Shown here in pieces: positions 10,041 to 20,298 of a stretch of 64,000 bases of DNA (position 1 is the stretch's first letter; the number at the start of each line of letters is the position of its first letter). The notes beneath the pieces were generated by a model. That model was not told the DNA's origin. It made no database searches and was given only the letters and a program-made list of their open reading frames with translations. Position numbers and translations under genes: made by a program. The DNA comes from Mycolicibacterium aichiense (GTDB lineage: Bacteria > Actinomycetota > Actinomycetes > Mycobacteriales > Mycobacteriaceae): NCBI RefSeq assembly GCF_010726245.1, contig NZ_AP022561.1, positions 1 to 64,000 of the forward strand, written 5' to 3'.

Positions 10041-10669
10041 TCCGCGGTGCTGGAGCCGTCAGCAACCGATGGCCAGCCCGAGCTGATCAAGTTGGTCACG
10101 TCGTCGACCCAGGCCGCGTCCAGCGGGGCGTCGTGGCGAATGATGATGCGGAAGATCGCGCTGCCCACCACGACCTCGGCGAGCAGCGGTAGGTCACCAT
10201 CACCGGGCGATGGACTGTATTGCTGGTCGATTCGGGTTCGGAAACTGGTGAGACTGCTGGCGAACCGCGAGATCATCTTGCTGTGAACTTCCGGGTCGGC
10301 AACCGTATCGGCGATCAGCGCCGGTAGGGCGATCCGGACCTCGGGCCGGTCGAACATCGTCCGCGTCGCCTCCACCAGCGCTCGGATGTCCTCCACGACG
10401 TCACCGGAGGCGCTGGGCATCGCCATGATCTCGGCGGGCAATATCGCTTCGTGAACCAGCTGCGCCTTGCCGGACCAGCGCCGGTAGATGGCGGCGGTGG
10501 TGGTCCCGGCCCGAGCGGCGATGGCCGACAGCGACAGAGCCGGATAACCCGTCTCGAGAAGTAGCTCGCGAGTCGCCCGGATGATCGCCGCGTCGATCTT
10601 CTCGTCGCGAGGCCGCCCCGGCGACCGGGAGGGTCCCTTGTCATCGTCGGGCGGATCTGTTCTCATCAT
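10037..10669 (-). CDS. TetR-family transcriptional regulator
   Basis: About 210 residues from ATG 10669; ATG 10687 is an alternative start. After an acidic/basic leader (PSRSPGRPRDEKID) comes the DNA-binding domain: AAIIRATRELLLETGYPALS, then LSAIAARAGTTTAAIYRRW. The C-terminal domain includes FRTRIDQQYSPSPGDGDLP and a TetR_C-like end. It is divergent from the lipocalin-like gene at 10712 with only about 40 bases between them, so it probably controls that gene and the luciferase-like oxidoreductase coupled to it. Its stop overlaps the stop of the hydrolase on the other strand. Confidence 0.85.
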   Translation of the reverse strand: MMRTDPPDDDKGPSRSPGRPRDEKIDAAIIRATRELLLETGYPALSLSAIAARAGTTTAAIYRRWSGKAQLVHEAILPAEIMAMPSASGDVVEDIRALVEATRTMFDRPEVRIALPALIADTVADPEVHSKMISRFASSLTSFRTRIDQQYSPSPGDGDLPLLAEVVVGSAIFRIIIRHDAPLDAAWVDDVTNLISSGWPSVADGSSTAD

Positions 10670-10711
10670 TTCCAATATAGCTCGCATCGTATCGTTATTA
10701 GGGAGAGCCCG
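10670..10711. promoter_or_regulatory. Short AT-rich divergent promoter region
   Basis: The gap between the two divergent genes is markedly AT-rich (CCAATATAGCTCGC then ATCGTATCGTTATTAG) against a high-GC background. It must carry promoters in both directions and probably the TetR operator. I see only imperfect symmetry (AATA at one end, TATT at the other), so no operator is fixed. GGGAGAG at 10701-10707 is the ribosome-binding site for the TTG start at 10712. Confidence 0.4.
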
Positions 10712-11839
10712 TTGATCCTGAGCCCGCTCGACGAATACCCGATCCACCAGGCGCCGGTGCCGATGAGTGCTCCAGCGACCTCGGACCGCAACTTCTACGA
10801 CCGCTCCTACTTCAACGTGCTCGACCGCGACGGCCGCTTCATGGCGCTGACGGGCATCGGTTACTACCCACGACTGGGCGTCAAGGACGCCTACCTGCTG
10901 ATCCGCCGCGGAGACACTCAGACCGCCGTCCGGTTCAGTGACGCGATCGACGATGATCGTCTTCACCAGAACGTCAACGGGTACCGGCTCGACGTCGTCG
11001 AGCCCCTGCAGGAACTGCACCTCACCGTCGCCGAGACCGAGGGCGTCTCGGCTGACCTCAGATGGCGCGGGTTGTTCCCCGCGGCGTTGGAGCATCCGCA
11101 TCAGATGCACTCGGATCGACGAGTGACGTTGCACGCGTGCCGGTTTGCTCAACTCGGCAGCTGGGAGGGATGGATCGACGTCGACGGTGAACGGTTGAGT
11201 GTCGACGCGACGACTTCAGTGGGCAGCCGCGACCGGTCCTGGGGAATCCGGCCCATCGGCGAGCCCGAACCCGCCGGCCGACCGGACACCGCATTCGGCG
11301 GCATGTGGTGGCTGTACCTGCCGCTGGCCTTTGCCGACTACCAGATCTTCCTGATCATCCAGGAGGACCCGGACGGCCACCGCAGTCTCTACGACTGCAG
11401 CCGGCGCTGGCCCGACGGCAGGGTCGAACAGCTCGACGGCGTGCGCGCGACGATCCACTACACGCCCGGCACTCGAATCCCGCACGGCGCACACATCGAG
11501 ATGATGACCCGCGACGGAAGCCGGCTGCAGCTCGATGTCGAGTCGAAGCTGTTCGCGCCCATCGCGTTCGGGTCCGGCTACGGCGGGGACTCCACCTGGG
11601 CGCATGGCACGTGGAAGGGCGGGCCGTCCGCCGAGCGCGTCTCCTACGACATGACCGATCCCGAGGTGCTCGCTCGGGCCCCGTTCAGTCTGATCGACCA
11701 TGTGGGCCGGGCGGTCTGCACCGAACCCGACGGCAGCACACACCAGGGCGCGGGTCTGTTCGAGCACGCCGTCATCGGCCCGCACCACCCGTCGGGCTTG
11801 CACGACTGGACCGACGTCCAGGAAGCGGTCACGCCGTGA
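10712..11839 (+). CDS. Conserved AttH/CrtC-like (DUF7064/7065-type) protein
   Basis: 375 residues from TTG 10712, supported by GGGAGAG five bases upstream; ATG 10763 is an alternative. The protein is mostly beta-strand and carries the GSRDRSWGIRP motif, the G-x-RD-x-SWG-x-R signature of a large mycobacterial family related in fold to AttH and hydroxyneurosporene synthase. Members often sit near lipid or steroid metabolism genes, but their reaction is not established. WWLYLPLAFADYQIFLIIQE and an acidic second half fit the two-domain lipocalin-like layout. Its stop overlaps GTG of the next gene (GTGA), implying a common role with a luciferase-like oxidoreductase. Confidence 0.7.
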   Translation: MILSPLDEYPIHQAPVPMSAPATSDRNFYDRSYFNVLDRDGRFMALTGIGYYPRLGVKDAYLLIRRGDTQTAVRFSDAIDDDRLHQNVNGYRLDVVEPLQELHLTVAETEGVSADLRWRGLFPAALEHPHQMHSDRRVTLHACRFAQLGSWEGWIDVDGERLSVDATTSVGSRDRSWGIRPIGEPEPAGRPDTAFGGMWWLYLPLAFADYQIFLIIQEDPDGHRSLYDCSRRWPDGRVEQLDGVRATIHYTPGTRIPHGAHIEMMTRDGSRLQLDVESKLFAPIAFGSGYGGDSTWAHGTWKGGPSAERVSYDMTDPEVLARAPFSLIDHVGRAVCTEPDGSTHQGAGLFEHAVIGPHHPSGLHDWTDVQEAVTP

Positions 11840-12811
11840 AGGTCATGACAGCCCTGTTCGGCCCGACCGATGCGGTGGAGCGCGCGGCCGTGCTACGCGA
11901 AGCCGGAGCGTCCGGGGTGTTCACCTTCGAGGGGCCGCGGGAGGTCTTCACACCTCTGGTCCTGGCATCGACGGTCAGGGCCTGGACCTGATGACGAACG
12001 TCGCGATTGCGTTCCCCCGCAATCCGATTCAGCTGGCACATGAGGCGAATGACCTGCAGGAGATTTCGCAGGGCCGGTTCATCCTCGGCCTCGGCACTCA
12101 GATCCGGGCGCAGATCGAGAAACGCTACGGCGCCCAGTTCGATCGACCGGTGGCCCGGATCAAGGAGATGGTCGGTGCGCTGCGGGCGATCTTCGCCGCG
12201 TGGAACACCGGTGAGCGCCTCGACTTCCGCGGTGACTTCTACCGGCATACCCTGATGACGCCGACGTTCAATCCGGGCCCGAATCCCTTTGGGCCGCCGC
12301 CGATCTATCTCGGCGCGCTCGGTCCGCAGATGACCCGCGCGACGGCCGAAGTGGCCGACGGTCTGCTGGTGATGCCGTTCGGGTCCAAGCGGTTCCTGCA
12401 CGAGAAGACCATGCCGGCTGTCCGTGCCGGGCTGGCCGCGGCCGGCCGCGCCACCGCCGACTTCGCGGTGGTACCCGAGATCATCGTTTCGGTGGGCGAG
12501 GATCACACGTCGACGCGGATGCTGCTGTCGTTCTACGGATCCACCCGGCGTACCGCCCGGTGCTGGAGGCGCACGGCTGGGGCGATCTGCAGCCGGAACT
12601 CAACGCCATGTCCAAGCAAGGCCGATGGCAGGAGATGGCGACCTTGATCGATGACGAAATGCTCCACACGATTGCCGCATGCGGAACTCCAGCCGAGGTG
12701 GCCGCACACATCCGCGATCGTGTCGACGGTGTTTCGGACCGAATCTGCCTGTATCAACCCGGACCCATCGATGCCGGGGCGCTGGCCGAGATCATCGACG
12801 CGTTGGGCTGA
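11836..12811 (+). pseudogene. LLM-class F420-dependent oxidoreductase, two frameshifts
   Basis: Luciferase-like monooxygenase fold, probably F420-dependent as for most mycobacterial members (TIGR03617-like). GTG 11836 starts VKVMTALFGPTDAVE, followed by REAGASGVFTFEGPREVF. After a break near 11975 the barrel continues LDLMTNVAIAFPRNP, SQGRFILGLGTQ and PPIYLGALGPQMTRA, all characteristic. A second break near 12540 precedes HGWGDLQPELNAMSKQGRW and the stop at 12811. About 325 residues when repaired, normal for the family. It overlaps the upstream gene by four bases and is followed after three bases by the phosphotransferase-like gene. Confidence 0.75.
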
Positions 12812-12814
12812 CAC

Positions 12815-15201
12815 GTGCAGACCACCACGATCGAATTCGCGGACATCATCGACGACCGGTTCGGCGGCAAAGCTTTGGGTCTGGCCGAGCTCACCCGGAT
12901 CGGGCTCTGCGTCCCACCGGGTTTCGTCATCGCCAATGCCTCCCTGCTGCCTCTTCCGGACTCGGTGACGGACCGCTTCGCCCAGATGCAGGCGACGGGC
13001 GCCTGCCCGGTCGCCGTCAGGTCCTCGGCCACCGGAGAGGACGGCGCCGAGCAGTCGTTCGCCGGGCAGTACGACACCGTCCTCGGCGTCGATTCGCTGG
13101 ATGCGTTCGCCGCGGCCGTCCGCAGATGTGCCGCCTCGGTCGGCTCCGACCGAGCGTCCTCCTACAGCGGCCACGATGCCGGCGCCGGCAGGGTCACCAT
13201 GCACGTTGTGGTCCAGCAGATGGTCGATGCACGTTCTGCCGGAGTGGTATTCACCGCGGACCCGACGACCGGCCGCCGGGATCTGATGGTGATCGACGCC
13301 GTCGCAGGGTTGGGCGAAGCACTGGTCGACGGCTCTGCCATCTCCGACCATCTGGTGCTGACCGCCGCCGGCACCCAAGCGGTCCGCGAGGTCGGAGAGA
13401 ATCCCGTGCTCTCCGACGAGGAAGTCGCGCAGATCCGCGCCGGCGCTGCACGCAGCCCGGCACTGGGGCCGGCCGATGGACCTGGAATGGGCGATCGACA
13501 CCAGCGGGCAGCTCCGATGGTTGCAGGCTCGGCCGATCACCACACTGCCCGGGGACCTCAACGAAATGGACACCCCGCTGGCCGGCCCGTCCCACGTCTA
13601 CACCCGATGCAACATCGGCGAGATGATGCCGGGGGCCTTCTGTCCGCTCACCGCGTCGGTATCGGGATACGCGATCGACTACGCCATGCAGACCACGCAG
13701 GTGGTGGCGCGGGCACAGGACAGCTACGCGACGCCGTGGCTTCAAGTCGGCTACTTCTACGGGCACATGTTCTTGAACATGACCGAAGGCACGGCACTGA
13801 GTTCGGGCATACTCGGGAACTCGCTGGAACAGTTCTCCATGTCGATCTGCGGGCGGGTGGTCGACGAACTCGAGGCCAAACCACCAAAGCCGTTCATCCC
13901 CAAACTGATCAACACGATCCGGCTCAGCTCGCATGCATTGTCGGCCGGTCCGGCCATCCGGCGGCTCGGCGACCGGATCGCCGCGTATCCGATTCCCACC
14001 AGTCGCGACGCCAAACACGTTCTGCAGCAACTGGAAGCGGGCGTCGAACTGTACTGCTATGTCACGCTGGTTCACGTGCGGTCGTCGTCGCGAGCTGCGG
14101 TGGGCGCGAACATTCTGGAGAGCTACCTGGTGCGCAACGCCGTCAAGAACGGCCTCGATGAGCACGAGGGTCAAGCCGAGGCGGCTCGCCTGATGGCCGG
14201 CGCCGCCGACGTCGAGCGCCATGATGGTCGATGAACTGCATGCGGTAGTTCGCGAGATCGCGGCCGACGACGACACCGCCGAACAGTTCCTCGCCGCGGC
14301 GCCGTCGGATGCTGTCATCGGCTTACGCGCAGGTGACAGCCGCGGGGGTGCGGCGTTGCGGCAGTTCCTGATTCGGCACGGCCACCGCGGTTACCGCGAA
14401 CTGTGCATGCGCGACCCCGCCTGGGCCGAGGACGCCGACGGACTCGGGTCGATGATGCAGGTCATGGTGCAGTCTGCCCGGAGTTCGGTTGGCGAGCAGT
14501 CACGGCGCACAGCTGCCGATGCACCCCGGTCGCGGACAGTTCGGCTGCTGGCCCGGTTGGCTCAGGGCGGTGCCCGCGGGCGCGAGGAGACCAAGTCCAA
14601 GATGGCGCTGATGGCCCACCGCCTCAAGCTCGGATACCACCACCTGGGCGAGGTGCTGGCCGATTCCGGACGCCTTCCCGACGCGGACCTTGTCTTCTTC
14701 TTCGATCGGGCCGAGTTGCCGTTGGTCGTCGGCGACGACGACATCGCCGGCCTCGTGCACCGTGCGCAGCAGCGTCGCGATGCGCTGCCGTTTCAACAGG
14801 CACTGGAATTCGACGACGTGTCGGTGGGTCGGCCCACCCCTATCCTCGCGCGGGTTCACGGTGCTCTCACCGACGATCAACTCACCGGCCGGCCGGCCAG
14901 CCGGGGCATCGCCGAAGGCACTGTGCGCGTGGCCAAGTCGATACACGATGCCCGCGAGGTGCAGCGTGGCGAGATCCTCGTCGCACCCGTGACAGACGTC
15001 GGCTGGACACCGTACTTCACCGTGATCGCGGCCTTGGTCACCGACATCGGGAGCTCGGTGTCGCACGGCGCGGTCGTAGCGCGGGAGTACGGGCTACCCT
15101 GCGTGGTCAACACGCTGGTGGGTACCCAGGTGCTCAAGACCGGTGATCGAGTCAGAGTGGACGGCGACAAGGGGCTGATCACCCGGCTCCCGACCAGCTG
15201 A
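12815..15201 (+). pseudogene. Rifampicin phosphotransferase/PEP synthase-like enzyme, two frameshifts
   Basis: Three-part architecture of ATP-dependent dikinase-type enzymes. The N-terminal PEP/pyruvate-binding ATP-grasp domain has GGKALGLAEL, then CPVAVRSSATGEDGAEQSF and QQMVDARSAGVVFTADP. The middle segment is divergent. The C-terminal swivelling domain has the phospho-histidine motif VSHGAVVAREYGLP, with the His codon at 15064-15066. Length is about 795 residues, close to rifampicin phosphotransferase (about 865) and to truncated PEP synthases. Frame breaks lie near 13455 and 14215. Either a phosphotransferase acting on a small molecule or an atypical PEP synthase is possible; the middle, substrate-selecting domain is needed to decide. 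Confidence 0.7.
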
Positions 15202-15244
15202 CGGCTCTAATGCCTGCCCGCTGGCGTCGTCATCCCGAGACTGG

Positions 15245-15739
15245 TCAGCTGTTCAGCGACCACACCGAGTAGTTCAGGACCGTCGCGAAGAGGCTCCACG
15301 CGAAGTACGGAATGAGCAGCGCGGCCGCCGTGCGGTTGGCCTTCCAGAACAGCGCAAGGGTCGCGGCCAGGACCACGTCGAGCAGCACGATGTCCACGAG
15401 CGCCACACCACGCCAGCCGAGGCCGAAGAACAACGGTGACCAAACCAGATTCAGGACCAGTTGCGCGGCGTACAGGATGATCGCCGGGTTACCGAATCGG
15501 GGGTCGGCCCGCCACACGAGCCAGGCGGCGATCGCCATCAGCGCGTACAAGACGGTCCACACCGGTCCGAAAACGTTGGGCGGCGGCGCCCAATCGGGTT
15601 GTGCAAGCCGTCCGTACTGGCTCGCGGCACTAGCAGAGGCAAGCCCGCCCAGGGCGGCCACCGCGGCGACCGCGACGAGCGATGCGACCAGCGCGGGGAT
15701 ATGCCGTGAGCGCGCCGTGGCCGGGATCTCCGAGGTCAT
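15245..15739 (-). CDS. tspO: TspO/MBR family membrane protein
   Basis: 164 residues with five membrane segments. Diagnostic blocks are PDWAPPPNVFGPVWTVLY, ALMAIAAWLVW, AAQLVLNLVWSPLFFGL, and ALLIPYFAWSLFATVLNYSV. The WAPP, the Pro-Trp/Tyr pair and the C-terminal WxxFAxxLN motif are the TspO ligand-pocket residues. TspO proteins bind tetrapyrroles and cholesterol-like ligands and act in stress and porphyrin handling. It is transcribed leftwards; the 220 bases between its start and the glpD stop must hold its promoter, but I see no clear regulator site there. Confidence 0.92.
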   Translation of the reverse strand: MTSEIPATARSRHIPALVASLVAVAAVAALGGLASASAASQYGRLAQPDWAPPPNVFGPVWTVLYALMAIAAWLVWRADPRFGNPAIILYAAQLVLNLVWSPLFFGLGWRGVALVDIVLLDVVLAATLALFWKANRTAAALLIPYFAWSLFATVLNYSVWSLNS

Positions 15740-15959
15740 CTGCGTCCATTTCTGTCGGAAGCGTTAGCTCCACACAAGGTATCTGTCGGCGGGTACGTCA
15801 TCTGGCGACGTTGTCGCCGCCGAACTGCCGGGCCCTGTCTGCCCCACGTCGGGCCAGGCTACGAAACGGACACGGCGTTGTCCAACAGCAGGTCAACCGC
15901 GATCCCTACCGGCACCCTCGCGGCCTACATCGTCGCCACTACGGCGGTCGCTCGGGCCG

Positions 15960-17681
15960 TTACCCGACTGGCACGATGTCGGCGGCCCCGAGCCGTGCAC
16001 CATCGGCTGTCTCGTCGTCGGGCATCGACTGACTTTCCCGCTCGGCGGCGACCCGCGCCAGATAGTGTGCGACCTCCCGGGCCTTCTGTTCGTCAGACCA
16101 ACCCAGCACCGGCGCCATCAAATCGGCGACCTCCGAGCAGGATTCGGTTCCCCGGTCGAAGGTCTCGATCGAGATCCTGGTCCGGCGGCACAACACGTCG
16201 TCGAGGTGCAGCGCCCCTTCGTGGGTGGTGCCGTACACGACCTCGGCACGTAGGTAGTCGTCGGCGGCCGGCAGCGGGACGCCCAATGACGGATCATCTC
16301 GGATCAAGGCCAACACTTCGCCAATCATTGAGCCGTACCTGTTCAGCAGCCGAGCGATGCGCGACTCGTTCAGTCCGGATTCGGCCGCGAGCTGGGTCCG
16401 TGCGTTCCACATCGCCCGGAAGCCTTCGGCTCCGAGCAGTGGTACGTCGTCGGTGATGCAGACGGGGATTTTGCGGTCGAAGGTCTCACCCAGGCCGTGG
16501 ACGGCCTCGTCGACCGCGTCCTTGGCCATCACCCGATAGGTGGTGTACTTGCCGCCCGCGATCACCACCAGACCCGGAACACTATGTGCCACCGCGTGTT
16601 CGCGCGACAATGCGGAGGTATCGGCGCTCTCGCCGGCCAGCAACGGACGCAGTCCCGCGAAGACCCCCTCGACGTCGGCTTCGGTCAGCGGCACTCGCAG
16701 CACGGAATTCACCTGGTCGAGCAGGTAGCGGATGTCACGCTGGCTGGCCGCGGGATGGGCTTTGTCCAGCGACCAGTCGGTGTCCGTGGTGCCGATGATC
16801 CAATGCCGGCCCCACGGGATGACGAACAGGACCGACTTGTCCGTTCGCAGAATGATGCCACTCGACGACCGGATGCGGTCGCGCGGCACCACGAGGTGGA
16901 TGCCCTTGCTCGAGCGCACATGGAACTGTCCGCGCTCGTTGGCCAGTGTCTGCGTATCGTCGGTCCACACCCCGGTCGCGTTGATCACCTGCCGCGCCCG
17001 AATCATGTACTGGCGGTTGGATTCCAGGTCCACCACCCGGGCACCGGTGACTCGCTCTCCCTCGCGCAGCAGGTCGACGACCCGCGTGCGCGTCGCGATC
17101 CTCGCGCCGTAGGCGGCTGCCGTGCGGGCGATGGTCATCGTGTGCCGGGCATCGTCGACCTGCGCGTCGTAATACTGAAGAGCACCCACGAGTGCCTCCT
17201 TGTTCAGCGACGGCGCAACTCGCAGCGCACCGCGACGCGTCAGGTGCCGGTGCAGGGGGACGCCGGCACCGTGCCCGGATGCCTTCGACATCGCGTCATA
17301 CAGCGCCAGGCCGGCTCCCAGATAGACCCGTTCCCACGCCCGATGCTTGAGCGGGTAGAGGAATTTGACCGGCCGCACCAGGTGCGGCGCCAACTTCTCC
17401 AGCATCAGCCCACGCTCGGAAAGCGCCTCGGCGACCAGCCCGAAGTCGAGCATCTCCAGATAGCGCAGCCCTCCGTGGATCAGTTTGCTGGAGCGGCTGG
17501 ACGTCCCGGAGGCGAGGTCGCGCGCCTCAACCAAGCCGGTCCGAAGGCCGCGGGTAGCGGCATCCAGCGCGGCGCCGGCACCGACCACGCCGCCGCCGAT
17601 GATCAAGATGTCCACCGGCGTCTCGGACATATCGGCTAGTGCGGTCTCGCGGTTGAGCGGAGACAACGGGAATGATTCCAT
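15960..17681 (-). CDS. glpD: Glycerol-3-phosphate dehydrogenase (FAD, GlpD)
   Basis: 573 residues. GlpD oxidises glycerol-3-phosphate to dihydroxyacetone phosphate at the membrane and passes electrons to the quinone pool. The FAD-binding motif IIGGGVVGAG lies at residues 27-36, and SKLIHGGLRYLE is the GlpD family signature. TDDVPLLGAEGF and the C-terminal all-helical domain complete the fold. The start is ATG 17681 with GAAAGG upstream; in-frame sequence further upstream runs into the glpK end and is not coding. It is last of three genes in a glpF-glpK-glpD operon read leftwards. Confidence 0.95.
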   Translation of the reverse strand: MESFPLSPLNRETALADMSETPVDILIIGGGVVGAGAALDAATRGLRTGLVEARDLASGTSSRSSKLIHGGLRYLEMLDFGLVAEALSERGLMLEKLAPHLVRPVKFLYPLKHRAWERVYLGAGLALYDAMSKASGHGAGVPLHRHLTRRGALRVAPSLNKEALVGALQYYDAQVDDARHTMTIARTAAAYGARIATRTRVVDLLREGERVTGARVVDLESNRQYMIRARQVINATGVWTDDTQTLANERGQFHVRSSKGIHLVVPRDRIRSSSGIILRTDKSVLFVIPWGRHWIIGTTDTDWSLDKAHPAASQRDIRYLLDQVNSVLRVPLTEADVEGVFAGLRPLLAGESADTSALSREHAVAHSVPGLVVIAGGKYTTYRVMAKDAVDEAVHGLGETFDRKIPVCITDDVPLLGAEGFRAMWNARTQLAAESGLNESRIARLLNRYGSMIGEVLALIRDDPSLGVPLPAADDYLRAEVVYGTTHEGALHLDDVLCRRTRISIETFDRGTESCSEVADLMAPVLGWSDEQKAREVAHYLARVAAERESQSMPDDETADGARLGAADIVPVG

Positions 17682-17725
17682 GTCACTTGACCTTTCGAGG
17701 TTGGGGAGGTCGGTGCACTGCCGGC

Positions 17726-19243
17726 TCAGCCGACGTCGACCCAGTCGAGCGTGCGCTGGACGGCCTTGCGCCACTGGGCGTGGCCGGCTCGGCGCTGCTC
17801 GTCGGACCAGGTCGGATTCCAGCGCTTGTCCTCGAGCCAGTTCTTGCGCAGCTCGTCGGTGTCCTTCCAGAAGCCGACCGCCAGACCCGCCGCGTAGGCG
17901 GCGCCGAGCGCGGTGGTCTCGGCGACCACCGGCTTGACCACGTCGACGCCGAGGACATCCGCCTGGATCTGCATGCACAAGTTGTTGGCGGTGATGCCGC
18001 CGTCGACCTTGAGCACCTCGAGGTGGACCCCCGAGTCGGCTTCCATCGCCTCGACGACGTCGCGGCTCTGGTAGCAGATCGCCTCCAACGTCGCGCGCGC
18101 CACGTGGGCATTGGTGTTGAACCGTGACAGACCGACGATCGCGCCCCGGGCATCCGAGCGCCAGTGGGGCGCGAACAGGCCGGAGAACGCCGGCACGAAG
18201 TACACCCCGCCGTTGTCTTCGACCTGACGGGCCAAGACCTCTGATTGTGCTGCGCCGCTGATGATTCCGAGCTGGTCACGCAGCCACTGCACAGCGGAAC
18301 CGGTGACGGCGATCGAGCCTTCCAGGGCGTAAACCGCCTCGGTGTCGCCGAACTTGTAGGCGACCGTGGTCAGCAGGCCCGCTGAGGAGCGCACGATGTC
18401 GTTGCCGGTGTTGATCAACATGAAATTGCCGGTGCCGTAGGTGTTCTTGGCCTCACCGGGTGCGAAGCACACCTGGCCGACGGTGGCGGCCTGCTGATCG
18501 CCGAGCGCGCCGGTCAGCGGCACCTCGCCGCCCAGTGGTCCGTCGGCCAGGGTGATGCCGTACGGCTCGGGTGAGGACGACGGCACGATCTCGGGCAGCA
18601 TCTGACGCGGAATCCCGAAGAGCGCCAGAAGTTCGTCGTCCCAGTCCAGGGTTTCCAGGTTCATCAGCATGGTGCGACTGGCATTGGTCACGTCGGTCAC
18701 GTGGACGCCACCGTGGCTACCACCGGTCAGCCGCCATAGCAGCCAGCTGTCGGTGTTGCCGAACAGCGCATCCCCGCGCTCGGCGGCCTCCCGCACGCCG
18801 TCGACGTTGTCGAGAATCCACTTGATCTTGCCGCCGGAGAAGTAGGTCGCCGGCGGCAGACCGGCCTTGTGCCGGATGGTTTCGCCGTGGCCCGCTGCCT
18901 CCAGCGCACTGGCGATGCGGTCGGTGCGGGTGTCCTGCCAGACGATGGCGTTGTAGTACGGCCGACCGGTCCGCTTGTTCCACACCACGGTCGTCTCACG
19001 CTGGTTGGTGATGCCCAGTGCGGCGAGGTCGCTGCTGACCAGCCCGGCCTTGCCGAGCGCGGTCTGGATGACCGAGGAGGTGCGCTCCCAGATCTCGACC
19101 GGATTGTGCTCCACCCAGCCGGCCTGGGGCAGGATCTGCTCGTGTTCGAGTTGATGCGCGGCGATGACATTGCCGCCGTGGTCGAAGACCATGAATCGGG
19201 TGCTGGTGGTTCCTTGGTCGACGGAACCGACGAAATCGGGCAT
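17726..19243 (-). CDS. glpK: Glycerol kinase
   Basis: 505 residues from ATG 19243, preceded by AGGAGAG. It phosphorylates glycerol from the adjacent channel. FGGY-kinase features include [16 protein letters not shown] at the N-terminus, glycerol-contact residues in [10 protein letters not shown] and WQDTRTDR, the Tyr in PPATYFSGG, the catalytic Asp in LGDQQAA, and the C-terminal [17 protein letters not shown]. Length is standard. It lies between glpF (52 bases upstream) and glpD (45 bases downstream). A second, distinct glycerol kinase is encoded at 21057 on the other strand. Confidence 0.95.
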   Translation of the reverse strand: MPDFVGSVDQGTTSTRFMVFDHGGNVIAAHQLEHEQILPQAGWVEHNPVEIWERTSSVIQTALGKAGLVSSDLAALGITNQRETTVVWNKRTGRPYYNAIVWQDTRTDRIASALEAAGHGETIRHKAGLPPATYFSGGKIKWILDNVDGVREAAERGDALFGNTDSWLLWRLTGGSHGGVHVTDVTNASRTMLMNLETLDWDDELLALFGIPRQMLPEIVPSSSPEPYGITLADGPLGGEVPLTGALGDQQAATVGQVCFAPGEAKNTYGTGNFMLINTGNDIVRSSAGLLTTVAYKFGDTEAVYALEGSIAVTGSAVQWLRDQLGIISGAAQSEVLARQVEDNGGVYFVPAFSGLFAPHWRSDARGAIVGLSRFNTNAHVARATLEAICYQSRDVVEAMEADSGVHLEVLKVDGGITANNLCMQIQADVLGVDVVKPVVAETTALGAAYAAGLAVGFWKDTDELRKNWLEDKRWNPTWSDEQRRAGHAQWRKAVQRTLDWVDVG

Positions 19244-19294
19244 GGGATCACTCTCCTGAGGGGGTAGTGGTTGCAAACAAGATGACGAGCAGGC

Positions 19295-20128
19295 TCAGCG
19301 GTGGGGAACCGCGGTCGCTTCGGAGACACCGATCTCGTCGGGGCGCGCATCGTCGGGCGGCAGGAACCGCTCGATGCCGTAGACGAACAGCGCCCCGCCC
19401 AGCAATCCGCCGATGATCGGGGCGACGATCGGTAGCCAGAAGTACAACTCGGGACCGTTGGCCGAGTACATCGCGTCCTGGTAGCCGCTGATCCAGGAGG
19501 CCAGTCGGGGGCCGAAATCGCGTGCCGGGTTGATGGCGTATCCGGCGTTGGTGCCCCACGCCATGCCGATGGCGACCACCAGCAGACCGATGATCACCGG
19601 GCCCATGTTGGCCATCGGCGGGTTGTTGATCGCGCTGGTCACGGCGAATATCACCATGACCAGCAGGGCGGTGCCCACGATCTGATCGGCGAATGCGGTC
19701 GCGATCGACACGCCCTCGCCGGGCGAGGTGGAGAAGATGCCCTGCGTCGCTCGGGTGTGGCCGGGATCGACGGCGGCGATCTGGTCGGCGTAGACGAACC
19801 GCACGATCAGCGCGCCCAGGAAGGCACCCGCCATCTGTGCGCCGATGAAGGGCAACACTTTTCGTCGCTCGAAGCCGCGAAAGACGGTCAGGGCGACGGT
19901 GACCGCCGGATTCAGGTGAGCGCCGCTGATGCGCCCCGCGACGAAGACGGCCATGGTCACGCCCAGTCCCCACCCCCACGCGATCGAGTTGTGGTCGCCG
20001 GCACCGACCGACTTGGGGAATCCTCCGGCCACGACCTGTGCGACGACGCCGCAGCCGAACACGACCAGGATGGCGGTACCGAGCATCTCTCCGGACAACT
20101 CGCCGAGAAATGGATGCTTCGTCTTCAT
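19295..20128 (-). CDS. glpF: Glycerol facilitator (aquaglyceroporin)
   Basis: 277 residues with six membrane segments and both pore half-helices: HLNPAVT and the C-terminal variant INPARD. The Asp after the second NPAR is typical of glycerol-permeable members. The start ATG 20128 follows GAGGAG; the longer upstream reading has no ribosome-binding site. It is first in the glpFKD operon and is separated by about 170 bases from a divergent IclR gene, with an operator-like palindrome in that gap. Confidence 0.95.
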   Translation of the reverse strand: MKTKHPFLGELSGEMLGTAILVVFGCGVVAQVVAGGFPKSVGAGDHNSIAWGWGLGVTMAVFVAGRISGAHLNPAVTVALTVFRGFERRKVLPFIGAQMAGAFLGALIVRFVYADQIAAVDPGHTRATQGIFSTSPGEGVSIATAFADQIVGTALLVMVIFAVTSAINNPPMANMGPVIIGLLVVAIGMAWGTNAGYAINPARDFGPRLASWISGYQDAMYSANGPELYFWLPIVAPIIGGLLGGALFVYGIERFLPPDDARPDEIGVSEATAVPHR

Positions 20129-20231
20129 CGTTGACTCCTCTATGAGCGTTCGAGACGTCCCGGAAACGGGCACTGGATTAGTGACGTGTTCCGAACGTAA
20201 GGACCGCGTGTGACGCACATCAACCGCCGCT

Positions 20232-20248
20232 GTTCGACAATGTCGAAC
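20232..20248. promoter_or_regulatory. Perfect 8-1-8 palindrome, probable IclR operator
   Basis: GTTCGACAATGTCGAAC has two perfectly complementary 8-base arms around a single central base. It lies between the divergent glpF operon and the IclR gene, 51 bases before the IclR start. Symmetry, length and position fit an operator of a GylR-like IclR protein responding to glycerol-3-phosphate. Binding is inferred. Confidence 0.65.
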
Positions 20249-20298
20249 GAGGCGTGCCGTGGCCTTCGTCTCAGGTGACCGTGAAGTGAGGAGCACCC

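Noticed and set aside
10670..11152. N-terminal extension of the leftward TetR frame
   Set aside because: The frame stays open into the opposite gene, but TetR proteins start just before the helix-turn-helix; ATG 10669 fits.
12800..12815. Rifamycin-associated promoter element before the phosphotransferase-like gene
   Set aside because: Only three bases separate the genes and no matching palindrome is present.
17682..17978. Extension of glpD upstream to 17978
   Set aside because: It overlaps the conserved C-terminus of glpK, and the ribosome-binding site supports ATG 17681.
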